Shown one piece after another: positions 9,917 through 24,756 of a stretch of 64,000 nucleotides of DNA (position 1 is the first letter of the stretch; every line of letters begins with the position of its first letter). Source of the stretch: Candidatus Rokuibacteriota bacterium (lineage in GTDB: Bacteria > Methylomirabilota > Methylomirabilia > Rokubacteriales > CSP1-6). A model generated the notes under the pieces. It saw nothing but the letters and a program-made list of their open reading frames with translations, was not told the DNA's origin and made no database searches. Made by a program: the position numbers and the translations under genes. The stretch lies in NCBI GenBank assembly GCA_030647435.1, contig JAUSJX010000022.1, positions 85,605-149,604 of the forward strand. Direction: 5' to 3'.

Positions 9917-10678
9917 ATGACCACCCCGGGGCCCGGCAAGCCTGACGAGGTCAAGGTGCCAGACGAAGTCAAGGTCCCAGACGGAGTCAAGGTCGAGGTC
10001 GCCGAGCGCGGCGCCAACGGGCAGACCTCGAACCGCCGCCTCTTCATGCAGCTCCAGGCCTTCGGGGGGTGCTCCGAGCCCAAGACCCTGGCCGCGGCGC
10101 TCGAGAGAAGCCGGATCGAGGTGGTGCTGTACGCCGACCTCCAGGACCCTCGCGGCGTGGGCGTGCTCACGTTCGCCGAGGACCCGGCGTTCCTCGTCAC
10201 GCGAGCGCGCGAGGTCCTGGCAGCCGAGCCCTTCGCCGGCCTCGTTCCCAAGCCCGAGCTGGCAATGATCGGCAGGACCTACTCGAGCGGCTTCGAGCCC
10301 GACCTCGAAGACTGGCTGCTGAGCCGCCCCCGCCGCACCGTGCTCAACCCGGACTGGCCTTGGGCAGTCTGGTACCCGCTGAGGCGGACGGGCGCCTTCG
10401 CCAAGCTGTCCGCCCAGGAGCAGGGCGCCATCCTCCGCGAGCACGGCACGATCGGACGCGCGTACGGCGACGCCGATCTCGCGCATGACATCAGGCTCGC
10501 CTGCCACGGTCTCGACGCCCACGACAACGATTTCCTCATCGGCCTGGTCGGCAAGGAGCTCCAGCCGCTCTCGCACCTCGTCCAGACCATGCGCAAGACA
10601 GTCCAGACATCGGAGTACATGGCGAGCCTCGGCCCCTTCTTCGTGGGCCACGCCATCTGGCAGAGCCCCCTGCGCTGA
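9917..10678 (+). CDS. chlorite dismutase/HemQ-like heme protein
   Basis: A 253-residue member of the chlorite dismutase superfamily, which includes coproheme decarboxylase HemQ and chlorite dismutase. Support is the C-terminal half: WPWAVWYPLRRTGAFAKLSAQEQ, the ACHGLDAHDNDFLIG segment with candidate proximal histidines, and the EYMASLGPFFVGH end. The N-terminus carries three repeats of DEVKVP-like hexapeptides encoded by an 18-bp tandem repeat. A heme-handling role is likely; choosing between decarboxylase and dismutase needs alignment of the distal residue. It lies 9 nt after moaA. Confidence 0.75.
   Translation: MTTPGPGKPDEVKVPDEVKVPDGVKVEVAERGANGQTSNRRLFMQLQAFGGCSEPKTLAAALERSRIEVVLYADLQDPRGVGVLTFAEDPAFLVTRAREVLAAEPFAGLVPKPELAMIGRTYSSGFEPDLEDWLLSRPRRTVLNPDWPWAVWYPLRRTGAFAKLSAQEQGAILREHGTIGRAYGDADLAHDIRLACHGLDAHDNDFLIGLVGKELQPLSHLVQTMRKTVQTSEYMASLGPFFVGHAIWQSPLR
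9944..9997 (+). repeat. three 18-bp in-frame tandem repeats inside the HemQ-like gene
   Basis: Units at 9944, 9962 and 9980 (for example GACGAAGTCAAGGTCCCA) encode DEVKVP, DEVKVP and DGVKVE near the N-terminus. The unit length keeps the frame. Confidence 0.9.
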
Positions 10679-10696
10679 CGTAGCCGGGGCAAGAGG

Positions 10697-11143
10697 ATGA
10701 GAGCCGGGACGCGACTCACCGGAAGAGGACGGGGTTTGGGCCCCGTCCTCGGCGCCCGCGCGCTCCAGATTGTTGGATCGCCCAGGAAGACGGTCATTGT
10801 GCGCCTTGGCAAACCTCGCAAAGAGCCAACAGGGGAGTGGGCGTGTCCCTTCCAAATCACGGGGCTGGGGCAGCGCGGCGTTCAGCACGGCTACGGCGAG
10901 GACGGGATCCAGGCCGTGGGCAACGCGCTTCAGGCGGTTCGGGTGACGCTCGATCGGAGCCGCGCCAAGCTCTCGTTGTTTGGAGGAGAACCCGGGTGGA
11001 CGGGCTTCGAACGGTCGATCCCCACCTCTCTTGGTGTGGCCTTTGGGCGGAGGCTTGAGCGTTTGGTCGATCGGGAGATCAGCCGGCGGGTCCGGGCACT
11101 GAAGAGACGCCACCGTTCACGGGTGAGGAGGCGGGAGCGTTGA
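10697..11143 (+). CDS. hypothetical protein, possibly DUF6968-like
   Basis: A 148-residue protein without an assigned function. The middle part (RLGKPRKEPTGEWACPFQITG ... GEDGIQAVGNALQAVRVTL) resembles the small DUF6968 type, where a Cys-Pro-Phe stretch precedes a helix with the DGIQA motif. The C-terminus is very basic (about ten Arg/Lys in the last 20 residues). The start is uncertain because the first 25 residues are low in similarity to anything I recognise. It overlaps the next gene by TTGA at 11140-11143. Confidence 0.55.
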   Translation: MRAGTRLTGRGRGLGPVLGARALQIVGSPRKTVIVRLGKPRKEPTGEWACPFQITGLGQRGVQHGYGEDGIQAVGNALQAVRVTLDRSRAKLSLFGGEPGWTGFERSIPTSLGVAFGRRLERLVDREISRRVRALKRRHRSRVRRRER

Positions 11144-11517
11144 GCCCCTCACGAGTGGTCAACTTCGCGGGACGGATCGTGCTGGTCATTGTCCTGGTCG
11201 CGGGCTGCGCCTCAGTGCCGTCGAAGCCTCTCACGGACGTCCGGGCCATCGAGGGCAAGTGGCGGGGCACCATCACCGTCGGCATGGGCGCGCCGCAATT
11301 CTACTACCTCACGGTCAACCCCGACTCCACGATCGTCGCGGAATGGGGCCCGAACTGGCAGTGGGGCAAGATCACGCTGAGCGGGGGCCAGGCGCGCTTC
11401 GAGATCTCCCACCTCACGAGCGGCACCCTTTTGTACTTCGATGGGTCGGACGGCCGCGTCATCACGATGACGCCGGATTTCGGCGGCTGGTACGTCTACG
11501 TGACCCCGCTCAAGTAG
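11140..11517 (+). CDS. small predicted lipoprotein, paralogue 1
   Basis: A 125-residue exported protein of unknown function. The N-terminus has a hydrophobic stretch ending in the lipobox LVAGC (Cys at about residue 24), so it is likely lipid-anchored. The rest is a small beta-rich domain with the pattern IEGKWRG, YYLTVNPDSTIVA, WGKITLSGGQARF and GRVITMTPDFGGW. The following gene encodes the same domain, giving a tandem duplicate. The start is TTG at 11140, overlapping the previous stop; a GTG at 11155 is an alternative. Confidence 0.7.
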   Translation: MSPSRVVNFAGRIVLVIVLVAGCASVPSKPLTDVRAIEGKWRGTITVGMGAPQFYYLTVNPDSTIVAEWGPNWQWGKITLSGGQARFEISHLTSGTLLYFDGSDGRVITMTPDFGGWYVYVTPLK

Positions 11518-11534
11518 CCCGGCCGGGATATTCG

Positions 11535-11909
11535 ATGACCACGCCGCGGATGATCGGGCGCGCCACGCTGATCCTGCTCGCCGCCGCCCTCCTCCTGGGC
11601 GCCTCGAACGTGACGGGCAAGCCGATCACGGACATCCGCACGATCGAGGGGAAGTGGCGAGGCCAGATCAAGTTCGCCGGCGGGCCGTACGAGATCTACT
11701 ACTTGACGGTCAATCCCGACGCCACGATCGTCGCGTCCTGGGGCGCGACGACGCGCTGGGGCAAGGTGACGCTCAGTGGCGGCAAGGCGCGCTTCAGCTT
11801 CCCCACGTCGAGCGGGGACCTGTACTACTACGAAGAGGCCCAGGGGCGCGTCATCACGCTCAAACCGGACTTCGGAGGCTGGGACGCGCAGGTGAGGCCG
11901 CTCAAGTAG
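11535..11909 (+). CDS. small predicted secreted protein, paralogue 2
   Basis: A 124-residue protein clearly homologous to its upstream neighbour: IEGKWRGQIKF, YYLTVNPDATIVASWG, WGKVTLSGGKARF and GRVITLKPDFGGW all align. It has a hydrophobic N-terminal signal-like segment but, unlike paralogue 1, no cysteine for lipid attachment, so it is probably cleaved and soluble or membrane-tethered. ATG at 11535 gives nearly the same length as paralogue 1. The two copies are well diverged, so the duplication is not recent. No function is known to me. Confidence 0.7.
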   Translation: MTTPRMIGRATLILLAAALLLGASNVTGKPITDIRTIEGKWRGQIKFAGGPYEIYYLTVNPDATIVASWGATTRWGKVTLSGGKARFSFPTSSGDLYYYEEAQGRVITLKPDFGGWDAQVRPLK

Positions 11910-11926
11910 CAGGGTCGGGGCGGAGG

Positions 11927-13375
11927 CTACTTAAGCGGGGCGGGGAGGTCGGACTTGCCCATCAGGTAGAGATCCACGCCACGGGCGGCGCTTCGGCCCT
12001 CGGCGATGGCCCAGACGATGAGCGATTGGCCGCGCTGGATGTCGCCGGCGGTGAACACGCCCGGCACGCTCGTCATCCAGTTCGGGTCCCGCCAGACGTT
12101 GCCGCGATCGGTGAGCTTGACGCCGAGGTCTGCCAGGAGTCCCTCGCGCCGCGGGCCGAGGAAGCCCATGGCGAGCAGGACCAGGTCGGCCTCCATGGCG
12201 TACTCGGTGCCCGGGACGTTCTTGAAGCCGATCCGGCCGCCCTCTTTGATCATCTCCACGCGTACCGCATGGAGGGTCGTCACGCGCCCGTCGACCCCCG
12301 AGAAGTGCGAGGTGTTGACGGAGTACTCGCGCACGCCTCCTTCCTCGTGGGCCGAGGAGACGCGGAAGATGTTGGGCCAGAGGGGCCAGGGATTGCTGGC
12401 GGGCTCGCGCTCTTCAGGCGGGCGAGGCAGGATCTCGAACTGCGTGACGGAGCGCGCGCTCTGGCGGTGGACCGTGCCGAGGCAGTCGGCGCCGGTGTCG
12501 CCGCCGCCGATGATGACGACGTTCTTGCCTTCGGCCGTGATGACCTCGCGATCCGGGACGCTGTCGCCCTCGCAGCGCCGGTTCTGGAGCGTGAGGTAGT
12601 CCATGGCGAAGTGGATGCCCCGGAGCTCGCGCCCGGGGATCTGGAGATCCCGGGGCCACTCCGCTCCTCCGGCCAGGACGGTGGCGTCGAAGTCCTTGCG
12701 GAGCGCCTCGACGGGCAGTGTCTCGCCCACGTTCACGCTCGTCCTGAAGGCGATCTCCGCCGCTTCCATCAGCGCGAGGCGGCGGTCGAGAACGCGCTTC
12801 TCCATTTTGAATTCCGGGATGCCGTAGCGGAGGAGTCCGCCGATACGGTCGGCCTTCTCGAACACGGTCACCGAGTGCCCGGCGCGGTTGAGCTGCTCGG
12901 CGGCGGCGAGACCTGCCGGGCCCGAGCCCACCACGGCGACCTTCTTTCCCGTGCGCGCTGCGGGCGGGGCGGGAACGACCCAGCCCTCGTCGAAGGCGTG
13001 GTCGATGATGCCGACCTCGACCTGCTTGATCGTGACCGGGTCGTCGTTGATGCCCAGCACGCAGGAGCCCTCGCAGGGGGCGGGGCAGAGGCGGCCCGTG
13101 AACTCCGGGAAGTTGTTCGTGGCGTGGAGGCGGTCGATGGCCTCGCGCCAGCGGTCCCGATAGACGAGGTCGTTCCAATCGGGGATCAGGTTCCCGAGCG
13201 GGCAGCCCTGGTGGCAGAAGGGGATGCCGCAGTCCATGCAGCGCGCGCCCTGCTTCTTGAGCTTGTCGGCCTCGAAGGGTAGGTAGACCTCCTGCCAGTC
13301 GTGGACCCGCTCGCCGACGGGACGCCGCTTGGGTGTCTCGCGCTTGATCTCGAGAAAGCCGGTGATCTTGCCCAT
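11927..13375 (-). CDS. gltD: glutamate synthase small subunit
   Basis: The beta subunit of NADPH-dependent glutamate synthase; it passes electrons from NADPH through FAD to the large subunit. The 482-residue protein has the N-terminal cysteine clusters [17 protein letters not shown] (about residues 46-62) and CPAPCEGSC (about 97-105), the FAD site [15 protein letters not shown], and the NADPH site [14 protein letters not shown]. It lies 19 nt downstream of gltB on the same strand, so the two form an operon in the order gltB-gltD. Confidence 0.96.
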   Translation of the reverse strand: MGKITGFLEIKRETPKRRPVGERVHDWQEVYLPFEADKLKKQGARCMDCGIPFCHQGCPLGNLIPDWNDLVYRDRWREAIDRLHATNNFPEFTGRLCPAPCEGSCVLGINDDPVTIKQVEVGIIDHAFDEGWVVPAPPAARTGKKVAVVGSGPAGLAAAEQLNRAGHSVTVFEKADRIGGLLRYGIPEFKMEKRVLDRRLALMEAAEIAFRTSVNVGETLPVEALRKDFDATVLAGGAEWPRDLQIPGRELRGIHFAMDYLTLQNRRCEGDSVPDREVITAEGKNVVIIGGGDTGADCLGTVHRQSARSVTQFEILPRPPEEREPASNPWPLWPNIFRVSSAHEEGGVREYSVNTSHFSGVDGRVTTLHAVRVEMIKEGGRIGFKNVPGTEYAMEADLVLLAMGFLGPRREGLLADLGVKLTDRGNVWRDPNWMTSVPGVFTAGDIQRGQSLIVWAIAEGRSAARGVDLYLMGKSDLPAPLK

Positions 13376-13394
13376 GAGCCTAGATGTGGGGAGC

Positions 13395-17987
<4,593 letters not shown>

Positions 17988-18051
17988 CCCTCTCCTAGCC
18001 TCCCGCGTCCTTGTGAACTCTCGGAACAACCTCGACTTGAGGAGTGAGCCT

Positions 18052-18081
18052 ACACTAGGGCCGAGCATTAGCCAAGGACAA
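18052..18081 (-). promoter_or_regulatory. gltB: candidate gltBD promoter
   Basis: On the minus strand TTGTCC (18081-18076) and TAGTGT (18057-18052) are separated by 18 bp. The pair lies 65 nt or more upstream of the gltB start, inside the only AT-rich stretch of the region. The match to the sigma-70 consensus is moderate. Confidence 0.45.
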
Positions 18082-18113
18082 AATAGAAAAAACATAGCAT
18101 TAGAGATTCTAAT
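18064..18113. promoter_or_regulatory. LysR-type operator: two sites, one a perfect T-N11-A palindrome
   Basis: ATTAGA-GAT-TCTAAT at 18099-18113 is a perfect inverted repeat with the T-N11-A spacing typical of LysR boxes. The octamer AGCATTAG occurs at 18064-18071 and again at 18096-18103, exactly 32 bp (three helical turns) apart, so a recognition site and an activation site on the same DNA face are likely. The second site sits next to the candidate gltBD -35 box and just upstream of the LysR gene. Confidence 0.7.
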
Positions 18114-18129
18114 AGGATAACCTCGGCCC

Positions 18130-19026
18130 GTGAACCTCGAGACGCTCAAGCTCTACTGCGACGTCGTGAGGCTGCGGAGCTTCTCGCGCGCCGCGACGGC
18201 CAACGGCGTCACGCAGTCCGCTGCCAGCCAGTCCATCCAGCAGCTCGAGGGCGACCTCGACGTGCCGCTCCTCGACCGCTCTCGCAGGCCGCTGGTCGCC
18301 ACAGAGGCCGGCCGCGTTTTTTTCGACGCCTGCCGCGACCTCCTCGAGGGCTTCGAAAAGGCGCGGGCCGGGCTGCTCGCCTCCAGGGAGCGGGTGGAGG
18401 GGACGGTGCGCGTCGCGGCGATCTACTCGGTGGGGCTCCACGACATGAGCCGACACATGCAGCCCTTCATGTCGGCGCATCCGCGCGCGCGGGTCCTGCT
18501 CGAATGCCTGCACCCTCACAAGGTGGTGGAGGCGGTCCAGAACGACGAGGCCGACGTGGGCGTCCTGTCGTATCCCGCGGCGACCCGGACACTCAACGTG
18601 TTGCCGCTCCGATCGGAGCCGATGGTGCTGGTGACGCATCCGAGCCACCGTCTCGCCAAGCGGAAGCACGTGGAGGCCGGCGACCTCGCGGGCGAGAAGT
18701 TCATCGCGTTCGACCGCGATCTCGCGGTGCGCAAGGCGATCGACCGCGCGCTCAAGCAGCACGGGGTCAAGGTGGAGGTGGTCATGGAGTTCGACAACGT
18801 CGAGACCATCAAGCAGGCCATCGGCATCGCCGCCGGGGTCAGCATCCTGCCGCGGCCCACCGTGGTGATGGAGTCGGGCATGCGGACGCTGGCCACGGTG
18901 CCGCTCGCGCTCTCCGGCCTCGCGAGGCCGATCGGGCTCATCTACCGGCGGGGCAAGCGCCTCACTCCCGCCGTCGCGCGCTTCATCGAGACCCTCCGCA
19001 AAGCCGACGAGTCCCCCGCAGAGTAG
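18130..19026 (+). CDS. LysR-family transcription regulator, probable regulator of gltBD
   Basis: A 298-residue LysR protein. The winged helix-turn-helix is at residues about 1-60 ([21 protein letters not shown] ... [11 protein letters not shown]) and the effector-binding domain follows from about residue 90. It is transcribed away from gltB from a shared 142-bp intergenic region that carries a LysR box, the same arrangement as GltC-gltAB in Bacillus subtilis. This makes control of glutamate synthase the best guess, but the effector cannot be read from sequence. Start is GTG at 18130. Confidence 0.9.
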   Translation: MNLETLKLYCDVVRLRSFSRAATANGVTQSAASQSIQQLEGDLDVPLLDRSRRPLVATEAGRVFFDACRDLLEGFEKARAGLLASRERVEGTVRVAAIYSVGLHDMSRHMQPFMSAHPRARVLLECLHPHKVVEAVQNDEADVGVLSYPAATRTLNVLPLRSEPMVLVTHPSHRLAKRKHVEAGDLAGEKFIAFDRDLAVRKAIDRALKQHGVKVEVVMEFDNVETIKQAIGIAAGVSILPRPTVVMESGMRTLATVPLALSGLARPIGLIYRRGKRLTPAVARFIETLRKADESPAE

Positions 19027-19055
19027 ACGGGCAGGAGCCCGCGGTATCCCGAGGG

Positions 19056-19272
19056 GTGCTGCCGGCAGTGGAGTGCCCTCGTCCGCTCAACCTCCTCGCC
19101 TCGACGCGCCTCCTCGCTCGGGCGCCTCCGCCTGCCCCCCATCCCCCGAGACGGGGGTGCGCTCGCCGCCCCGCTCCGCGGGGACGGCTCGCGCGGCGGA
19201 GGCGCCCTGCGCTTCGGGGCGCGCTACGGCTCGTCGGATTCGCTCCCGAGGGCACCCCACTGCCGGCAGCAC
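19056..19272. repeat. 217-bp element with 26-bp terminal inverted repeats and nested hairpins
   Basis: Intergenic space 19027-19352 holds no convincing gene. The arms 19056-19081 and 19247-19272 are inverted copies with one mismatch (outer part GTGCTGCCGGCAGTGG). Inside are a second perfect pair, GGGCGCCTCCGCC at 19120-19132 with its complement at 19195-19207, and a small apical hairpin CCCCCG-AGA-CGGGGG at 19143-19157. The nesting suggests a large cruciform or RNA structure. Confidence 0.8.
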
Positions 19273-19352
19273 GTGGCCGATGACATCGCGGCGGCGGGAC
19301 CGACGGACTCCTCGCCAGGAAAATGGCGCGTCGTGCGTGGTACGGTAGGGGC

Positions 19353-20384
19353 ATGGCGGAGCAAGTGATGGCGGTGCAGAAGTTTGTGAGCCGGGGCGGC
19401 ATCCGGGTCTACGGGATGCCCGTCGAGACCTTCCCGGGCCACGTCAACAACATCTACCTGATCGTCGACGGCGACACGCCGACCCTCGTGGACGTCGGCT
19501 CCGGCACCGAGGACTCGGTCAAGGGGCTCCACCAGCGCTTCGACGAGATGCGCGAGCGCTTCGGCGAGCGCGTCTCGCTCGACGACGTCCGCCACGTCGT
19601 CATCACCCACGCCCACATCGACCACTTCGGCTGGGTCGGCCACTTCACCCGCGAGACCGGGGCCCGTGTCTGGGTCCACGAGCTGGATGCGCGGGTACTG
19701 AGCCGCTTCGAGGAGCGGATGGTGCTGGCCTCGAAGGACATGCGGGTCTTCCTCGAGCGGGCCGGGGTCAAGCCGGAGCTCCGGGACGAGCTCGAGACCA
19801 TGTACCGGTTCTCGAAGGCCTTCTTCAAGTCCGTCACGATCGACGGCGTGGTCAAGGACGGCCAGCGCATCATCAACGGCTACCGGGTCCACCACACGCC
19901 CGGCCACTGTCCCGGGCAGATCTGCCTCGAGGTGGACGATCTTCTCTTCACGGCCGATCACGTGCTCTCGCGCATCACGCCCCACCAGTCGCCGGCCTCC
20001 ATCACGCCGTTCTGCGGGCTCGAGCTGTACCTCCAGTCCCTCGACAAGGTGCGCCGGCTGGGCGGGATCAGCCTGGCGCTGCCCGGGCACGAGGCGCCGA
20101 TCGAGGACATGCCGGCACGCATCGGCGTCATCGCGGCCCACCACGAGCGCCGGCTCGCCCAGGTGCTCGAGTTCTGTCGTGACCCGATGACGCTGGTGGA
20201 GGTCTCCCAGCGTCTCTTCGGGCCGAGGGCGGGCTACACGCGGCTCCTGGCGCTCGAGGAGGCGGGGGCGCACGTCGAGTACCTCTTCCAGCGCGGCGAG
20301 CTCGGCATCGCCAACCTGAGCGAGGTCAGCGAGCAGGCCAATCCCGTCATCCAGTACGAGACCCGACGAGGATCCGCCGCATGA
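19353..20384 (+). CDS. MBL-fold metallo-hydrolase with C-terminal winged-helix-like region
   Basis: A 343-residue metallo-beta-lactamase-fold hydrolase. The metal-binding motif H-x-H-x-D-H is in THAHIDHFG near residue 88, with further ligands in HTPGHCPGQ and in LPGHEAPIED. The last 90 residues (AHHERRLAQVLEFCRDP... LLALEEAGAHVEYLFQRGEL) look like the winged helix found after this domain in several family members. Substrate unknown. ATG at 19353 is preferred; an in-frame ATG at 19323 would add ten residues without a better ribosome site. It overlaps the M24 peptidase gene by 4 nt. Confidence 0.88.
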   Translation: MAEQVMAVQKFVSRGGIRVYGMPVETFPGHVNNIYLIVDGDTPTLVDVGSGTEDSVKGLHQRFDEMRERFGERVSLDDVRHVVITHAHIDHFGWVGHFTRETGARVWVHELDARVLSRFEERMVLASKDMRVFLERAGVKPELRDELETMYRFSKAFFKSVTIDGVVKDGQRIINGYRVHHTPGHCPGQICLEVDDLLFTADHVLSRITPHQSPASITPFCGLELYLQSLDKVRRLGGISLALPGHEAPIEDMPARIGVIAAHHERRLAQVLEFCRDPMTLVEVSQRLFGPRAGYTRLLALEEAGAHVEYLFQRGELGIANLSEVSEQANPVIQYETRRGSAA

Positions 20385-21502
20385 CTGCGTCGCTGATCAT
20401 CGCCGCCAGCGAGGGAGACTCGAATCTCTACTACGCCTGCCGGTTCATGGCTCCCGACCCCTTCGTCTTCCTCGAGGCCGGCGGCAGGAAGATCCTGCTC
20501 ATGTCCGACCTCGAGGTAGACCGCGCGCGCCAGCAGGCCCGCGTCGACGAGGTGCTGTCGCTCTCCGAGTGGGAAGCCAAGGCCAAGCAGCGCTGGGCCC
20601 AGCCGAAGCTCACCGACACCGTCAGCCTGCTTCTCGAGGACTATGGCGTCGCGACCGTCGAGGTGCCCGCCGACTTCCCGCTCGAAGCTGCCGACCGGCT
20701 GCGCGAGCGCGGGGTCACGGTGCAGGTGAGGCCGCACCCGTTCTTTCCGGAGCGCGTCGTCAAGTCGGCCGAGGAGGTGGCGGCCATCGAGCTGGCCCAG
20801 CGGCATACGGAGACCGCGCTCGCGGCGGCGCTCGCCGTGCTCAGGCAGAGCGTGATCCGCGGTGACGAGGTGGTCTGGAAGGGCCGGGCGCTGACCTCCG
20901 AGGACCTGAAGAAGGTCGTCAACGTGTCGCTGATGGAGAACGACTGCATCGCCCAGCACACCATCATCGCCTGCGGCGAGCAGGGCGTGGACCCGCACAA
21001 CCAGGGCTCGGGCCCCATCCGCCCCAACCAGGGCATCATCTTCGACATTTTTCCGCGCTCCTCGACCTCCCACTATTTCGCCGACATGACGCGCACGGTG
21101 GTCAAGGGCAAGGCGCCCGACGAGCTTTGCCGGATCTATGACGCCGTCCTGGCGGCCCAGCTGCGCGGGATCGAGCTGGTCAAGGACGGGGCCTCGGGCG
21201 GGGCGGTCCACGCAGAAGTTGCACGCACGATGGAGGCCCGCGGCTATGCGACTGGCGTCGTGGACGGGCGCAACCAGGGGTTCTTCCACGGGACGGGCCA
21301 CGGCGTCGGCCTCGACATACACGAGCTGCCCCGCATCAGCCGGCTCGACTACGAGCTCAAGGCGGGGCAGGTGGTGACCGTCGAGCCCGGCCTCTACTAC
21401 CCGAAACGGGGGGCCGCGCGCATCGAGGACATGGTTCTCGTGGAGCCCGGGGGCTGTCGCAACCTCACGCGGTCGCCCAAGATGGAGCTGCTCGAGCTAT
21501 AG
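20381..21502 (+). CDS. M24-family metallopeptidase (Xaa-Pro aminopeptidase type)
   Basis: A 373-residue pita-bread-fold peptidase. The dinuclear metal ligands are visible in order: Asp in FDIFPR, Asp in ADMTR, His in GTGHGVGLD, Glu in VEPGLYY and Glu in RIEDMV. Residues about 1-140 form the creatinase/prolidase-like N-terminal domain. It probably cleaves an X-Pro or similar peptide bond in the cytoplasm. It is coupled to the preceding MBL hydrolase by ATGA at 20381-20384, which suggests joint use, but no pathway is evident. Confidence 0.9.
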   Translation: MTASLIIAASEGDSNLYYACRFMAPDPFVFLEAGGRKILLMSDLEVDRARQQARVDEVLSLSEWEAKAKQRWAQPKLTDTVSLLLEDYGVATVEVPADFPLEAADRLRERGVTVQVRPHPFFPERVVKSAEEVAAIELAQRHTETALAAALAVLRQSVIRGDEVVWKGRALTSEDLKKVVNVSLMENDCIAQHTIIACGEQGVDPHNQGSGPIRPNQGIIFDIFPRSSTSHYFADMTRTVVKGKAPDELCRIYDAVLAAQLRGIELVKDGASGGAVHAEVARTMEARGYATGVVDGRNQGFFHGTGHGVGLDIHELPRISRLDYELKAGQVVTVEPGLYYPKRGAARIEDMVLVEPGGCRNLTRSPKMELLEL

Positions 21503-21556
21503 GCCACGGGCCGTGGCGCGGCGCGGCGAACTCCGGCGGTCGGACTGGAGAGAACC

Positions 21557-21585
21557 TTGCCTATCCGAGGGGTTTTGGGTAGCAT
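21557..21585 (+). promoter_or_regulatory. candidate promoter for the 2-oxoacid oxidoreductase genes
   Basis: TTGCCT (21557-21562), 17-bp spacer, TAGCAT (21580-21585), about 100 nt before the alpha-subunit start and within the only non-coding gap of the region. Confidence 0.45.
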
Positions 21586-21685
21586 AAAGCCGTAGCGGCT
21601 CTCGCCTGGAGGGGGTTCCCAGCGACGATGCGTTCGGGGCCGCTCTGCGCCGACGACGGCAGTCACTGAGAGGACGACCGAGACC

Positions 21686-23574
<1,889 letters not shown>

Positions 23575-23578
<4 letters not shown>

Positions 23579-24606
23579 GCACGGTCACGGGCACGCCCGG
23601 AGCGGCGCCGAAGTACACCAAGAAGGACTTCGAGTCCGACCAGGACGTGCGCTGGTGCCCCGGCTGCGGGGACTACGCCATCCTGAGCGCGATGCAGAAG
23701 ACGATGCCGGGTCTCGGCATCCCGAAGGAGGACATCGTGTTCATCTCAGGGATCGGCTGCTCAAGCCGCTTCCCGTACTACATGGACACGTACGGCTTTC
23801 ACACGATCCACGGGCGGGCGCCGGCCATCGCCACCGGGCTCAAGCTGGCGAGGCCGGAGCTCAAGGTCTTCGTGATCACGGGCGACGGCGACGGCCTCTC
23901 GATCGGCGGCAACCATCTGCTGCACGTGCTGCGGCGGAATGTGGACGTCACGATCCTGCTCTTCAACAACAAGATCTACGGCCTCACCAAGGGCCAGTAC
24001 TCGCCGACGAGCGAGCTGGGCAAGGTGACCAAGTCCACGCCCATGGGCTCGGCCGACCGTCCCGTCAGCCCATGCGCCTTCGCCCTGGCGGCCGGCGCCA
24101 CCTTCGTCGCCCGCACCGTGGACCGGAGCATCGCGCACATGGAGGAGACGTTCAGACGCGCCGCCCAGCACAAGGGCGCGGCCTTCGTCGAGATCCTCCA
24201 GAACTGCAACGTCTACAACGACCTCGCGTGGAACGTGCTCTACGACAAGGACTCCAAGGCCCTCTACGAGTGCAGGCTCGAGCACGGCAAGCCCATCACG
24301 TTCGGACCGGCAGACGACCGGCGCGGCCTCGTGCTGGAAGGCCTCAAGCCCAAGGTTGTCAAGGTCAAGGACGTGGCGGAGGGCACGCTCTGGGTCCACG
24401 ACGCGACCGACCGTGCCACCGCCATGCTGCTCGCCCAGCTGTGGGCGCCCGAATACCCCGTCCCCGTGGGCGTGCTCCTGAATCTCGAGGGCGAGGCCAC
24501 GTACGAAGAGATCGTGATTCAGCAGGAGCAGAAGGCCATATCGGAGCGCGGCCCGGGCGATGTCGCGAAGCTCTTGGTCTCGGGCGAGACCTGGAAAATA
24601 GGTTAA
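23575..24606 (+). CDS. korB: 2-oxoacid:ferredoxin oxidoreductase, beta subunit
   Basis: The thiamine diphosphate-binding subunit, 343 residues. Cluster-binding cysteines appear in WCPGCGDY near residue 23 and in GIGCSSRFPYY, and the thiamine diphosphate motif is GDGDGLSIGGNH at about residues 101-112 with FNNKIYGLTKGQ after it. GTG at 23575 overlaps the alpha stop (GTGA). With KorA it forms the working enzyme that feeds electrons to ferredoxin, either in an oxidative citrate cycle or in carboxylation. Confidence 0.92.
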
Positions 24607-24620
24607 CGCGGGCCGCCGAT

Positions 24621-24721
24621 AAGGGGCCAGCTGCTTCGTTGGCGCCCTCGGCCGCACGCTCAACGTACGGGAGTACGCCTCGCGTGCGGCCCTTCGGGCG
24701 CCGCCTCGCATCTGACCCCTT
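24621..24721. repeat. 101-bp three-tier nested inverted repeat downstream of korB
   Basis: Three stems are nested: an outer pair AAGGGGCCAGCTGC (24621-24634) with GCATCTGACCCCTT (24708-24721, two mismatches), a middle pair GGCGCCCTCGGCCGCACGC (24641-24659) with its near-complement at 24682-24702, and an apical CGTAC-GGGA-GTACG (24664-24677). It fills the gap between korB and glcD. It could end korB transcription or be a mobile palindromic unit; there is no T-run after the stem. Confidence 0.8.
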
Positions 24722-24756
24722 CTCGCCGCCCCGTACGCAGTAGCCCAGAGGACACC

